Assembly: GCF_900091505.1 (NCBI RefSeq)
Contig: NZ_LT607409.1
Coordinates: 3,844,001 to 3,908,000 of the forward strand
DNA from: Micromonospora chokoriensis
GTDB lineage: Bacteria > Actinomycetota > Actinomycetes > Mycobacteriales > Micromonosporaceae
Direction of reading: 5' to 3'
Length of the DNA stretch: 64,000 bases
The notes beneath the pieces are model-generated. The model was not told where the DNA came from and ran no database searches. It saw only the letters and a list, made by a program, of their open reading frames with translations. Below, in pieces: positions 26,722-34,266 of the stretch (position 1 is its first letter; each line of letters starts with the position of its first letter). The position numbers and the translations under genes were made by a program.

Positions 26722-26796
26722 CCACGCCGCGACGCACGAAAGCCTGTCTCATCAGGCCGGCTGGTTCTGCGGAAACAGGCCTTGGGCGGCGAGGAA

Positions 26797-26848
26797 CCGA
26801 TCGCGGGGAAGAGGGACGGCCCGCCGGGGGCGAGGTCCCCGCGATCGG
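26797..26848. terminator. Bidirectional terminator between convergent dehydratase and permease genes
   Basis: Perfect 13-bp inverted repeat CCGATCGCGGGGA / TCCCCGCGATCGG with a 26-nt loop. A weaker 6-bp pair GCCTGT / ACAGGC (26742-26780) lies just upstream. Confidence 0.75.
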
Positions 26849-26853
26849 GCTCT

Positions 26854-27633
26854 TCAGGAGGAGATCGCGCGCGCCCACGGCACGAGGAGGCGTTCGAGGC
26901 CGGCCATCAGATAGAACAGCAGCGCGCCCATGAGCGCGAGCAGGATCAGCGCCGCGAACGCGAGCGGAGTGTCCGCCGACTGGCCGGAACTGGCGATCAC
27001 CGCGCCGAGCCCGGCCTGAGGGTTGATCACTTCGCCGATGATCGCGCCGATGATGGCGAGTGAGGTCGCCACCTTCAGACCGACGAAGATCTGCGGCAGG
27101 GCCCACGGAAGTCGAACCTTGAGGAAGGTCTGCCACCACGAGGCGGAGAGGGAGCGGGCCAGCTCACCGAGGTCGTTCGGTGTCGAGGTCAGGCCCGCCA
27201 TGGTCGAGATCAGGATCGGGAAGAAGCAGAGCAGGACCACCATCACGATCTTGGCCTCGTAACCGAAGCCGATCCAGACCAGGAGCAGCGGCGCGAGCGC
27301 CACCTTCGGCACCGCGTTGATGCCGGCGATCATCGGTAGGACCATCCGCTCGACGGTCCGCGAGGCGGCGAGCAGGACGGCGAGCAGCAGCCCGCCCACC
27401 GCCGCGATCCCGAATCCGATGATCGTCTCCAGGAAGGTGATCCAGGTCTGCCGGGCCAGGTGACCGGGGAGCCGCAGGAACGCGTCGACCACGTCCGGGG
27501 GCGCCGGCAGGAAGAACGGTTCGATGTCGAAGGCCCAGGTGGACAACCACCAGAGCCCGGTCGCGGCCACCGCGCCCAGGGCCGGCAGCCCGACGGTGTG
27601 CCAGCGTCGTGATGACCGGGAGTCGTCGGTCAC
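26854..27633 (-). CDS. ABC transporter permease, NitT/TauT (SsuC) type
   Basis: A 259-residue membrane protein with about six hydrophobic segments and the characteristic block GELARSLSASWWQTFLKVRLPWALPQIFVGLK, which is the ATPase-contact loop of the BPD_transp_1 permeases for nitrate, taurine, alkanesulfonates and pyrimidine precursors. Its ATG overlaps the stop of the binding-protein gene by four bases. No ATPase gene lies on either side, unusual for this class, which normally has its own SsuB-like ATPase. Substrate unknown; the divergent catabolic operon suggests an aromatic or carboxylated ligand. Confidence 0.88.
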   Translation of the reverse strand: MTDDSRSSRRWHTVGLPALGAVAATGLWWLSTWAFDIEPFFLPAPPDVVDAFLRLPGHLARQTWITFLETIIGFGIAAVGGLLLAVLLAASRTVERMVLPMIAGINAVPKVALAPLLLVWIGFGYEAKIVMVVLLCFFPILISTMAGLTSTPNDLGELARSLSASWWQTFLKVRLPWALPQIFVGLKVATSLAIIGAIIGEVINPQAGLGAVIASSGQSADTPLAFAALILLALMGALLFYLMAGLERLLVPWARAISS

Positions 27634-28646
27634 GACTTCTTGACGAAGGTCGGGTCCACGACGGCCGCCGGCGCCAGGCCCGACGGAATCAGGTTGGCGC
27701 GTTCGAGGACGGCGATGGTCTGGGCCACCCGCGACTCGTCCAGGAACCCGATCGGGGCTCCGTCGGCGGGACGGACGTGCGGGGTCATCGCCTCGATCTC
27801 GCCCTTGCCCGCAGCCACCGTGTAGGTGGGCTTCGCCTTGTTGAGGATCGTCGCCGCCTCGTCGGGGTGCTCGATGCTGTACGCCAGGCCCTTGAGCGCG
27901 GCCTTGGTGAACCGCTGCACGAGGTCGGGGTCCTTGCTGATGAGCGACGGGGTGGTGATGATCGCGTTGCCGAACAGGTCCGGCAGGTAGTCGCTGTACG
28001 GCAGGACCACGACGTCCTTGCGGGCGGCGGTCTGCAGGGCGCCCCGGCTGAGCAGGAACGTGCCCAGGGCGTCGACCCGCCGGCTCGCCATGAGGCCGTT
28101 GAGTGCGGTGGGTTGCACGCCCTCGATCTTCACCGTCGCCGGGTCGAGCCCGGCCAGCCGCGCGTACGCCGGGAAGAGCAACTCCGTCACGGAGCCGCTG
28201 CCGGTCGCGATCGTCTTGCCCCGGAGGTCCTTCGGGGTGGTGATGGTGGTGTCCTTCGTCGTCATCACCGAGATCAGCGTCTGCTGGTGCACGGCGGCGA
28301 CCGCCCGCCAGTCGGTGAACTCGCCCTTGCCCGCCTGGATGACGGCACCGGTGAAGTCGAGAGCACCGAACTGCACCTGCCCCGACTTGAGCGCCGTCAG
28401 GTTCTGCTGGTTGCCGGCGCCCTCCTTGATGTCGACCTCGATGCCGACCTCGGCGAAGTAGCCCTTCTCCCTCGCCACCCAGGCGAAGGCGTCCCGGCCC
28501 ACCGCACCGAACGCGGTGATGTAGGCGACCTTGTCGACCTCACCGCCGGGCGGGTCGCCGCCGCTGTCACCGGTGTCGCCGCAGCCACCGGCGGCGAGAG
28601 CCACGGCCAGCCAGGCCGCCACGATCGTGGGGATGCGCTTACCCAT
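27630..28646 (-). CDS. NMT1/ThiY-like substrate-binding lipoprotein
   Basis: A 338-residue lipoprotein: signal MGKRIPTIVAAWLAVALAAG with the acylated Cys in AGGCGD. The mature part begins VDKVAYITAFGAVGRDAFAWVAREKGYF, then EVDIKEGAGNQQNLTALKSGQVQFGALDF, the typical opening of SsuA/NMT1 binding proteins. The ATG at 28646 has GGAGG six bases upstream; an earlier frame start at 28685 would bury the signal peptide. First gene of a two-gene operon with the permease. It is divergent from the DUF6282/GalB/GalC-like operon, so it may bring in the compound which that operon degrades. Confidence 0.88.
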   Translation of the reverse strand: MGKRIPTIVAAWLAVALAAGGCGDTGDSGGDPPGGEVDKVAYITAFGAVGRDAFAWVAREKGYFAEVGIEVDIKEGAGNQQNLTALKSGQVQFGALDFTGAVIQAGKGEFTDWRAVAAVHQQTLISVMTTKDTTITTPKDLRGKTIATGSGSVTELLFPAYARLAGLDPATVKIEGVQPTALNGLMASRRVDALGTFLLSRGALQTAARKDVVVLPYSDYLPDLFGNAIITTPSLISKDPDLVQRFTKAALKGLAYSIEHPDEAATILNKAKPTYTVAAGKGEIEAMTPHVRPADGAPIGFLDESRVAQTIAVLERANLIPSGLAPAAVVDPTFVKKS

Positions 28647-28938
28647 GCGGTGCCTCCAGCCTCCGGCTCGCGACGCTCGGCCCAACCCTGTCGGGGGGAT
28701 CAGCGGAACGACGTGAGCTCGGCATCGATAGACGATTTTAGTTCAGGTGGGTAGTGTCCGTCTGTCCCGAGCCGGCAAGAGGTTGCCGGGCAATGATTCC
28801 TGGTCGTCCACAGTGGAAATAGATGGCATAGGCATGATCACCGATATGCTGGCGCTGGCCGGCTCCGCTTCGTGACCGCCGCGCGCTCGTCCGAGCGCAC
28901 CCGTACGACCCCGCTCTCGGGGCTCACCGAGGAGCGCG
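28647..28938. promoter_or_regulatory. Divergent promoter region with an 18-bp palindrome
   Basis: No gene is visible. The region contains the inverted repeat CCGGCAA-GAGG-TTGCCGG (28772-28789) between two divergent operons and an AT-rich stretch near 28725-28745. No adjacent regulator gene was found, so the protein that would bind here is unknown. Confidence 0.5.
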
Positions 28939-29874
28939 ATGCCTGACTCTCCGGTTCCCTCCGCCCGTGCCCGCGCCGTGGTCCGTGGCGCCTACGACAC
29001 GCACGTGCACGTGGCCCCCGACGTGATGGCCCGACGCATCGACGACGTCGATCTGGCGCACCGCTGCGCCGAGATCGGGCTCGCCGGTTTCGTCCTCAAG
29101 TCCCACTACGTGCCGACCGCCGAGCGGGCAGCGGTGGTCCGCAAGGTGGTGCCCGGCGTCGACGTCCTCGGCGCCGTCACCCTCAACGGCGCGATGGGCG
29201 GCATCAACCCGGTCGCGGTCGAGGTCGCCGCGCGCCAGGGTGCCCGGATCGTCTGGATGCCGACCGTGGACTCCGGGAACCAGCGGCGTAGCACCGCCAC
29301 CGACCTGCCGGGCGCCACCCCGGCGATGTGGGGCGCCTTCCAATCCGACCTGCGCAGCCAGGGCATCGTGCCGGATCCGGTCGAGGTCGTCGACGGCGAG
29401 GGGCGGGTCCTCGACCGCGTACGTCAGGTGCTGCGGGTGATCGCCCGGCACGACATCACGCTCGCCACCGGCCACCTGAGCGGCGCCGAGATCGCCGCCG
29501 TGGTCCGGGCCGCGACGCAGGAGGGGGTACGCCGGATCGTGGTCACCCATCCCGAGTTCACCTCGCAGCGACTGACGCCCGCGCGGCAGCGCGAGCTGGC
29601 CGAGGCGGGCGCCCTGTTGGAGCGCTGCTTCACGACCCCGCACTCGGGCAAGGTCGACTGGGCGGACCTGTTCGCGACCGTCCGGTCGGTGGGTGTGGCG
29701 CACTCCGTCCTCTCCAGCGACCTGGGGCAGCCGTTCAACCCGCCGGTGGAGGACGGTCTGGCGCTCTTCGCCGACCGCCTCTTCGACGCCGGCTTCTCCG
29801 ACGAGGAGGTCCACGTCATGGCGGTGGTCAACTCGCGCCGTCTGGTGACGCCGGCCGGAACGACGCCGGCATGA
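28939..29874 (+). CDS. DUF6282-like metal-dependent hydrolase
   Basis: A 311-residue cytoplasmic protein. YDTHVHVAPD at the start and repeated His/Asp positions (VLKSHYVPT, ATGHLSGAEI, VTHPEF, SSDLGQ) are those of an amidohydrolase/PHP-like TIM barrel with a metal centre; the overall layout is the one I know as DUF6282. GAGGAG lies about 5 bases before the ATG. It is the first of three overlapping genes with a GalB-like hydratase and a CHA-aldolase-like protein, so it probably hydrolyses a lactone or a C-N/C-O bond early in the same pathway (a LigI-like role would fit). That role is inference. Confidence 0.7.
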   Translation: MPDSPVPSARARAVVRGAYDTHVHVAPDVMARRIDDVDLAHRCAEIGLAGFVLKSHYVPTAERAAVVRKVVPGVDVLGAVTLNGAMGGINPVAVEVAARQGARIVWMPTVDSGNQRRSTATDLPGATPAMWGAFQSDLRSQGIVPDPVEVVDGEGRVLDRVRQVLRVIARHDITLATGHLSGAEIAAVVRAATQEGVRRIVVTHPEFTSQRLTPARQRELAEAGALLERCFTTPHSGKVDWADLFATVRSVGVAHSVLSSDLGQPFNPPVEDGLALFADRLFDAGFSDEEVHVMAVVNSRRLVTPAGTTPA

Positions 29875-30587
29875 GCGGGCGACGGATGCTGGTGGTGGGC
29901 GCCCACTCGGCCGACTTCGTCTGGCGGGCCGCCGGAACCATCGCCACGCACACCCGGGCCGGCGGCGAGGCCGTCGTGGTGGCGCTCTCCTACGGCGAGC
30001 GAGGCGAGTCCGGCGAGCTGTGGAAGGACCCGCAGCAGACGGTGGAGAACGTCAAACGACTGCGGCACGCCGAGGCGGAGCGGTCCGCCGCCGCGGTCGG
30101 CGCCCGGTTCGAGGCGTTCGACCTGGGCGACTACCCGCTGCGGATCCGGGACGAGGACATCGACCGGCTGGCGACGCTGATGCGCGAGTACGCGCCACAC
30201 GTGGTGCTCACCCACCCCGAGCGCGACCCGTTCAACCCGGACCACCCGACGGCGCACGCCGCGGTGGCGACCGCCCGGCAGCTCACCGCGGGCGCCGGAG
30301 TGTCCAGCGGCTTCCGGACCGCCCCGCCCTCGGAGTTCCTGGCCTTCGAACCCCACCAGCCTGAACTCTGCGGCTTCGTCCCCACCGTGTTCGTCGACAT
30401 CACCGAGGCGATGCCCGCCAAGCGGGAGGCGATGGCGGCGATGACGGCTCAGGGCTACCTGCGTGAGTACTACACCCAGCGTGCCGACCATCGGGGCAAC
30501 CACGCCCGCCGGGTGACCGGTGACGCGGCCATCCGGCAGGCGGAGGCGTTCCAACGGTTGATCCCGAACGTCGTGGTGGCGCTGTGA
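29871..30587 (+). CDS. PIG-L-fold protein, 4-oxalomesaconate hydratase (GalB)-like
   Basis: A 238-residue protein of the LmbE/PIG-L zinc fold. True deacetylases begin with AHPDDE; here the motif reads GAHSADFVWRAAG, with a second His/Asp set in THPERDPFNPDHPTAH. The AHSADFVWR version is what I recall for the GalB group, which hydrates 4-oxalomesaconate in gallate/protocatechuate meta-cleavage. The next gene is the matching aldolase, which supports that reading over deacetylation of an N-acetyl sugar. ATG overlaps the preceding stop. Confidence 0.72.
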   Translation: MSGRRMLVVGAHSADFVWRAAGTIATHTRAGGEAVVVALSYGERGESGELWKDPQQTVENVKRLRHAEAERSAAAVGARFEAFDLGDYPLRIRDEDIDRLATLMREYAPHVVLTHPERDPFNPDHPTAHAAVATARQLTAGAGVSSGFRTAPPSEFLAFEPHQPELCGFVPTVFVDITEAMPAKREAMAAMTAQGYLREYYTQRADHRGNHARRVTGDAAIRQAEAFQRLIPNVVVAL

Positions 30588-31243
30588 CCTCCGCTCACGA
30601 CGCGGCGGACGTCGACCCCACGGTGATCGGGACACTGGCCGCTGCCGGGGTGGCGACCGTCTACGAGGCCGCCGGTCGGCGGGGCCTGATCGACGTGGAC
30701 CTCGTGCAGGTGGTGCCGGGTTCCCGGGTCGCCGGCGTCGCCCGGACCGTCGTCTGCGGTCAGGGTGACAACCGGGCGGTGCACGAGGCCATGACGCTCG
30801 TCCGCCCCGGCGAGGTGCTCGTGCTCACCATGCCCGAGCCGGCCCCCGTCGCGCTGATCGGCGAGCTGCTGGCCACCCAGGCCAGGGTCGCCGGGGCGGC
30901 CGGCGTGCTGGTCGACGCCGCGGTGCGCGACGTGGACGACCTCCGGACGCTCGGCCTGCCGGTCTGGGCCCGCTGGTGTCGGGTACGCGGAGCCACCAAA
31001 CGCGAGCGGGGTTCGCTCGACGTGCCGGTGTCGGTGGGCGGCGCGACGGTCGGGCCGGGGGACATCATGGTGCTCGACGCCGACGGGGCCGTGGTGGTGC
31101 GCCGGACGAGCGCCGACGCCGTGGCCGCCGCGACGAGGAGCCGGACGGCCAGGGAGACGGGACTGCGGGCCCGGCTGGAAGCCGGCGAGTTCAGTTACGA
31201 CCTGCACGGGATGCGGACGGAGGACGAGCCCCGCGGGCGGTAG
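30584..31243 (+). CDS. RraA-fold aldolase/decarboxylase (CHA aldolase, GalC/LigK-like)
   Basis: A 219-residue RraA-family protein. Blocks include VPGSRVAGVARTVVC, the GVLVDAAVRDVDDL active-site strand with the conserved Arg and Asp, LPVWAR and VGPGDIMVLDADGAVVV. The catalytic members are 4-carboxy-4-hydroxy-2-oxoadipate aldolase / oxaloacetate decarboxylase, giving pyruvate and oxaloacetate. Its GTG start overlaps the GalB-like stop. Position directly after a 4-oxalomesaconate hydratase-like gene matches the order of the meta-cleavage lower pathway. A regulator of RNase activity role (RraA proper) is unlikely in this context. Confidence 0.8.
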   Translation: MTSAHDAADVDPTVIGTLAAAGVATVYEAAGRRGLIDVDLVQVVPGSRVAGVARTVVCGQGDNRAVHEAMTLVRPGEVLVLTMPEPAPVALIGELLATQARVAGAAGVLVDAAVRDVDDLRTLGLPVWARWCRVRGATKRERGSLDVPVSVGGATVGPGDIMVLDADGAVVVRRTSADAVAAATRSRTARETGLRARLEAGEFSYDLHGMRTEDEPRGR

Positions 31244-31280
31244 GACCGGGCGGACCGCCCGACCCCACCGCCCGACCTGG

Positions 31281-32735
31281 TCAGCCCAGGTACTTCTCCC
31301 ACGGGCCGGTGATGGCCAGGGTGAGGCCCGGGTCCTGCATGTTGACGAAGAGCACCTGGCCGTCGGCGCTGAAGGTCGGCCCGCAGAACTCCGAGTCGTT
31401 GAGCATGTTGCGGGCGATCGCGTACGTCGGGCCGCCCGGGATCGTGCTGAGCACGTGCGAGGCACCCTTGCCGTCCTCGGCGAGGACCAGGCTTCCCCAC
31501 GGCGTGACGGTCACGTTGTCCGGGCCGTCGAAGGTGATGTCGGTGTACTTGACCGGCGTCCCCTCCTCGGAGGAGGTCTGGTGCGGGAAGTACGTCACCA
31601 GCTGGATGGTCTGGTCCTTGAAGTTGTAGAACCAGACCATGCCGTCGTGCGGCGCCGCGTCGGACGGCAGGTCACCCTCGTCCCAGGCGAAGGAGTTGAC
31701 CACGTACACGCCCTCGTCGGTGCTCCACACACCCTCGAACTTGCGTCCGCGGGTGACCTGGCCGTCGGTGAACTGCTCGCGTACCGACGTGTGCCGCGCG
31801 TCGCGGTCCGGCACCTCGATCCACCGGACCGGGAAGGGCCGGCCCAACTGGGCGGAGGTCAGGTAGGCGACGTCCGGCAGCACCGTACCGTCGTCCATGA
31901 TGATCTGCATGGCGGCGAGGACGCCCGCGTTCGGCGCGAGGCGGGTCAGCACACCGGGGCCGACCTTGACGCCGCGCGGCGCCGACCAGCGGTAGAAGAG
32001 GCCGTTGGGCTCGTCGGCGTCCTCGGACAGGTAGATGTGGGTGCGGTCCTTGTCGATCGCCAGGGCCTCGTGGGAGTAGCGGCCCAGGCACTTGATCGGT
32101 CGCGGGTCCGCGCTGCCGTCGGCCCAGACCTCGAAGACGTAGCCGTGGTCCTTCTGGTACGTGCCGGTCCGGCCGCCCTCTTCCCACTGGTCGCCGGCGC
32201 GGTCCTCGGTCTCCTCGCAGGTCAGCCAGGTCCCCCAGGGGGTCGGTCCGCCGGCGCAGTTGGAGATGGTGCCGGAGAGGGCGACGAACTCACCCAGGTT
32301 ACGGCCCGCCCGGTCCGTCTTGATCACGGTGCAACCGCCGGCGTCGACGGCGCCCGGGTCGTACACCGTCCCCTTGACGTGCGGCACGCCGAACTCGGCA
32401 CCCGGGTCGATCTCGTGGTTCTGGATGAGGGTGTAACGGCCGTGGCCGGCGTCGTAGACGGCCATGCCGTCGTGGTCGGCCGGGGTCATGCCCTGGCCGC
32501 GGTCCAGCCGGGTGACGCCGGTCCGGGTGACCACCGTGTAGCTGAAGCCCTCGGGCAGGGCGAGGATTCCCTTCGGGTCGTCCACGAGCGGCGGGAACGG
32601 CACGTGGCCGGACTTCACCGGCGGGTGCGGGCGGCCCGGGCTGGCCTGCGCCAGCGACGGCAGACCGCCGGCGACGGCGAGGCCCACACCGGCGGCGGCA
32701 CCACCGGCGAGGAAGGTACGACGAGAGGAAGGCAC
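31281..32735 (-). CDS. PhoX-family (DUF839) Tat-exported protein
   Basis: A 484-residue protein whose twin-arginine signal (SRRTFLAGGAAAGVGLAV) directs folded export. The mature region has PhoX/DUF839 blocks: FSYTVVTRTG, GRYTLIQNHEID, GTWLTCEETE, GRYSHEALAIDKDRTHIYLSED and ADGQVLFVNMQDPG. PhoX proteins are Ca/Fe-dependent alkaline phosphatases on a beta-propeller scaffold; this one could be such a phosphatase or a related propeller of unknown activity. The GTG at 32735 has AGGAG 8 bases upstream; the longer frame to 32924 lacks support. It is convergent with the RraA-like gene, with a short CGGGCGG/CCGCCCG palindrome in between. Confidence 0.82.
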   Translation of the reverse strand: MPSSRRTFLAGGAAAGVGLAVAGGLPSLAQASPGRPHPPVKSGHVPFPPLVDDPKGILALPEGFSYTVVTRTGVTRLDRGQGMTPADHDGMAVYDAGHGRYTLIQNHEIDPGAEFGVPHVKGTVYDPGAVDAGGCTVIKTDRAGRNLGEFVALSGTISNCAGGPTPWGTWLTCEETEDRAGDQWEEGGRTGTYQKDHGYVFEVWADGSADPRPIKCLGRYSHEALAIDKDRTHIYLSEDADEPNGLFYRWSAPRGVKVGPGVLTRLAPNAGVLAAMQIIMDDGTVLPDVAYLTSAQLGRPFPVRWIEVPDRDARHTSVREQFTDGQVTRGRKFEGVWSTDEGVYVVNSFAWDEGDLPSDAAPHDGMVWFYNFKDQTIQLVTYFPHQTSSEEGTPVKYTDITFDGPDNVTVTPWGSLVLAEDGKGASHVLSTIPGGPTYAIARNMLNDSEFCGPTFSADGQVLFVNMQDPGLTLAITGPWEKYLG

Positions 32736-32943
32736 GTGATCAGCTCCTGGTCGGGACAAGTGCGACGAGTCGGAGCCAACCCGGGCGGACGAACAGCAAC
32801 ACGTCGTCGACGGAATCGGTCGGTGACATCGGGGTGAAGAAACAGGGCCGCCCGCGACCCGACGTTTCCCGTGCGCACGGTGGGTAATCAGCCGCGCCCA
32901 CCCAGTCCGTACGGGGGTGCACACCCCTCACGCGAAGGAGCCG

Positions 32944-33672
32944 ATGGCCGTGTCAGATCAGAACATCACTGTTGTCCTCGTGCACGGCGCGTTCGCCGAA
33001 TCGGCGAGCTGGAACGGTGTGATCGAGCGGCTGGGCGCCGGCTACTCCGTGGTGTCCGCCGCCAACCCGCTGCGCAGCGTCGCCGGAGACGCCGCCTACG
33101 TCCGGGACGTGGTGCGGGGGGTCGGCGGACCGGTAGTGCTCGCCGGCCACTCGTACGGTGGCATGGTCATCACCGAGGCCGCAGCGGGCGAGCCGATGGT
33201 GCGTGGACTGGTCTACGTCAACGCGTTCGCCGCCGACACGGGTGAGTCGGCGATGACGCTGTCCGCCAAGTTCCCCGGCAGCACGCTCGCCGACACCCTG
33301 GTCTCCTACCCGGTGGCGACCGGTGGGAACGAGGTGGCCATCGCGCAGGACGCCTTCCACCAACAGTTCGTCGCGGACGTCTCCGAGGACACCGCGGCGT
33401 TGATGGCGCGGACCCAGCGGCCGATCACCGAGCAGGCGCTCGGCGGGGCGCTCCCGACCTCCGAGCCGCCGTGGAAGTCGTTGCCCAGCTGGTTCGTCTT
33501 CGGCGACGCGGACCGCAACATCCCGGTCGCCGCGCACCGCTTCATGGCCGAACGCGCCGGTGCCCGGGGCACCCGCGAGGTCGCCGGAGCCTCCCACGCG
33601 ATGACGATGTCCCAGCCCGGCGAGGTCGCCGAGTCCATCATCGAGGCGGTACGGGGCGTCGGGGCCGGATAG
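32944..33672 (+). CDS. Alpha/beta hydrolase
   Basis: A 242-residue cytoplasmic hydrolase: VLVHGAFAES oxyanion loop, nucleophile elbow AGHSYGGM, acid in FGDADRNIP and catalytic His in GASHAMTMS. The pattern is common in actinobacterial esterases related to plant HNL/salicylate esterase-like proteins; the natural substrate is unknown. AAGGAG precedes the ATG by five bases. Divergent from the PhoX-like gene. A degraded open frame follows in the same phase after the stop. Confidence 0.85.
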   Translation: MAVSDQNITVVLVHGAFAESASWNGVIERLGAGYSVVSAANPLRSVAGDAAYVRDVVRGVGGPVVLAGHSYGGMVITEAAAGEPMVRGLVYVNAFAADTGESAMTLSAKFPGSTLADTLVSYPVATGGNEVAIAQDAFHQQFVADVSEDTAALMARTQRPITEQALGGALPTSEPPWKSLPSWFVFGDADRNIPVAAHRFMAERAGARGTREVAGASHAMTMSQPGEVAESIIEAVRGVGAG

Positions 33673-34203
33673 CGGTGGTCGGCGGACCGGCCGCAGGAGT
33701 ACCGGCTGATCGGGCAGCCCGGTTCCGCCGCGACGGCGATCACCGAAGACGGGTCCGTCATCGGCACGATGGACGATCTGCCCTACCGGTGGACACCGGA
33801 GGGCACCGGGATCGCGCTGGCGGTGCCCGACGGTCTCCCGTACGCCGCGGTGGAGGCGGCACGCGGTGCGTGGGCGGTCGGAAGGGCTCCCGGTGAGCGG
33901 CAGGGCTCGACCGTGCGGATGCTCCCGGTGCGGTGGAACGTCACCACAGGGGTGGTCAGCCTGCTGCCGTTCCCGAGTGTCAGCGCGGTCGCCGGCAACG
34001 GCGAGGTGCTGGTCGACGACGGCGCGCCGCTGCTCGTCGCCCCGGACGGCACGTCCCGCCGGCTGCCGGGCAGACCCGAGGTCCGGGCGACCCAGGCCGG
34101 CACCTACTCGGCCAGTGGGATCAGCGACGACGCGATGACCGTGGTGGGCGCCGTCTACGAGAACGAGAGGTACCGGCCCCTGGTGTGGCGCTGCCGCCGC
34201 TAG
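33673..34203 (+). pseudogene. Propeller-like protein remnant
   Basis: Directly after the hydrolase stop, the same frame stays open to 34203. An internal ATG at 33769 would give 144 residues, but the sequence before it (EYRLIGQPGSAATAITEDGSVIGTMDD) is clearly part of the same protein, and repeated strand units (AITEDGSVIGT, VSAVAGNGEVLVDD, GISDDAMTVVGAVYENERYRPLVWR) look like blades of a beta-propeller. A normal N-terminus and signal are missing, so I read this as the C-terminal remainder of a truncated gene. A short functional gene starting at 33769 is the alternative. Confidence 0.5.
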
Positions 34204-34229
34204 GTGCTCTGTGTCGGGTGGGGAAGGAC

Positions 34230-34261
34230 GGTGCCCGCCGACCCACGGGTCGGCGGGCACC
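34230..34261. terminator. Bidirectional terminator
   Basis: A 15-bp perfect inverted repeat GGTGCCCGCCGACCC / GGGTCGGCGGGCACC with almost no spacer, just outside the GH30 stop codon and after the remnant. Confidence 0.85.
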
Positions 34262-34266
34262 CCGGC

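Noticed and set aside
29871..30587. Mycothiol-type or GlcNAc deacetylase for the PIG-L protein
   Set aside because: The zinc motif AHPDDE is replaced by AHSADF, and the neighbour is a CHA-aldolase-like gene, which favours GalB.
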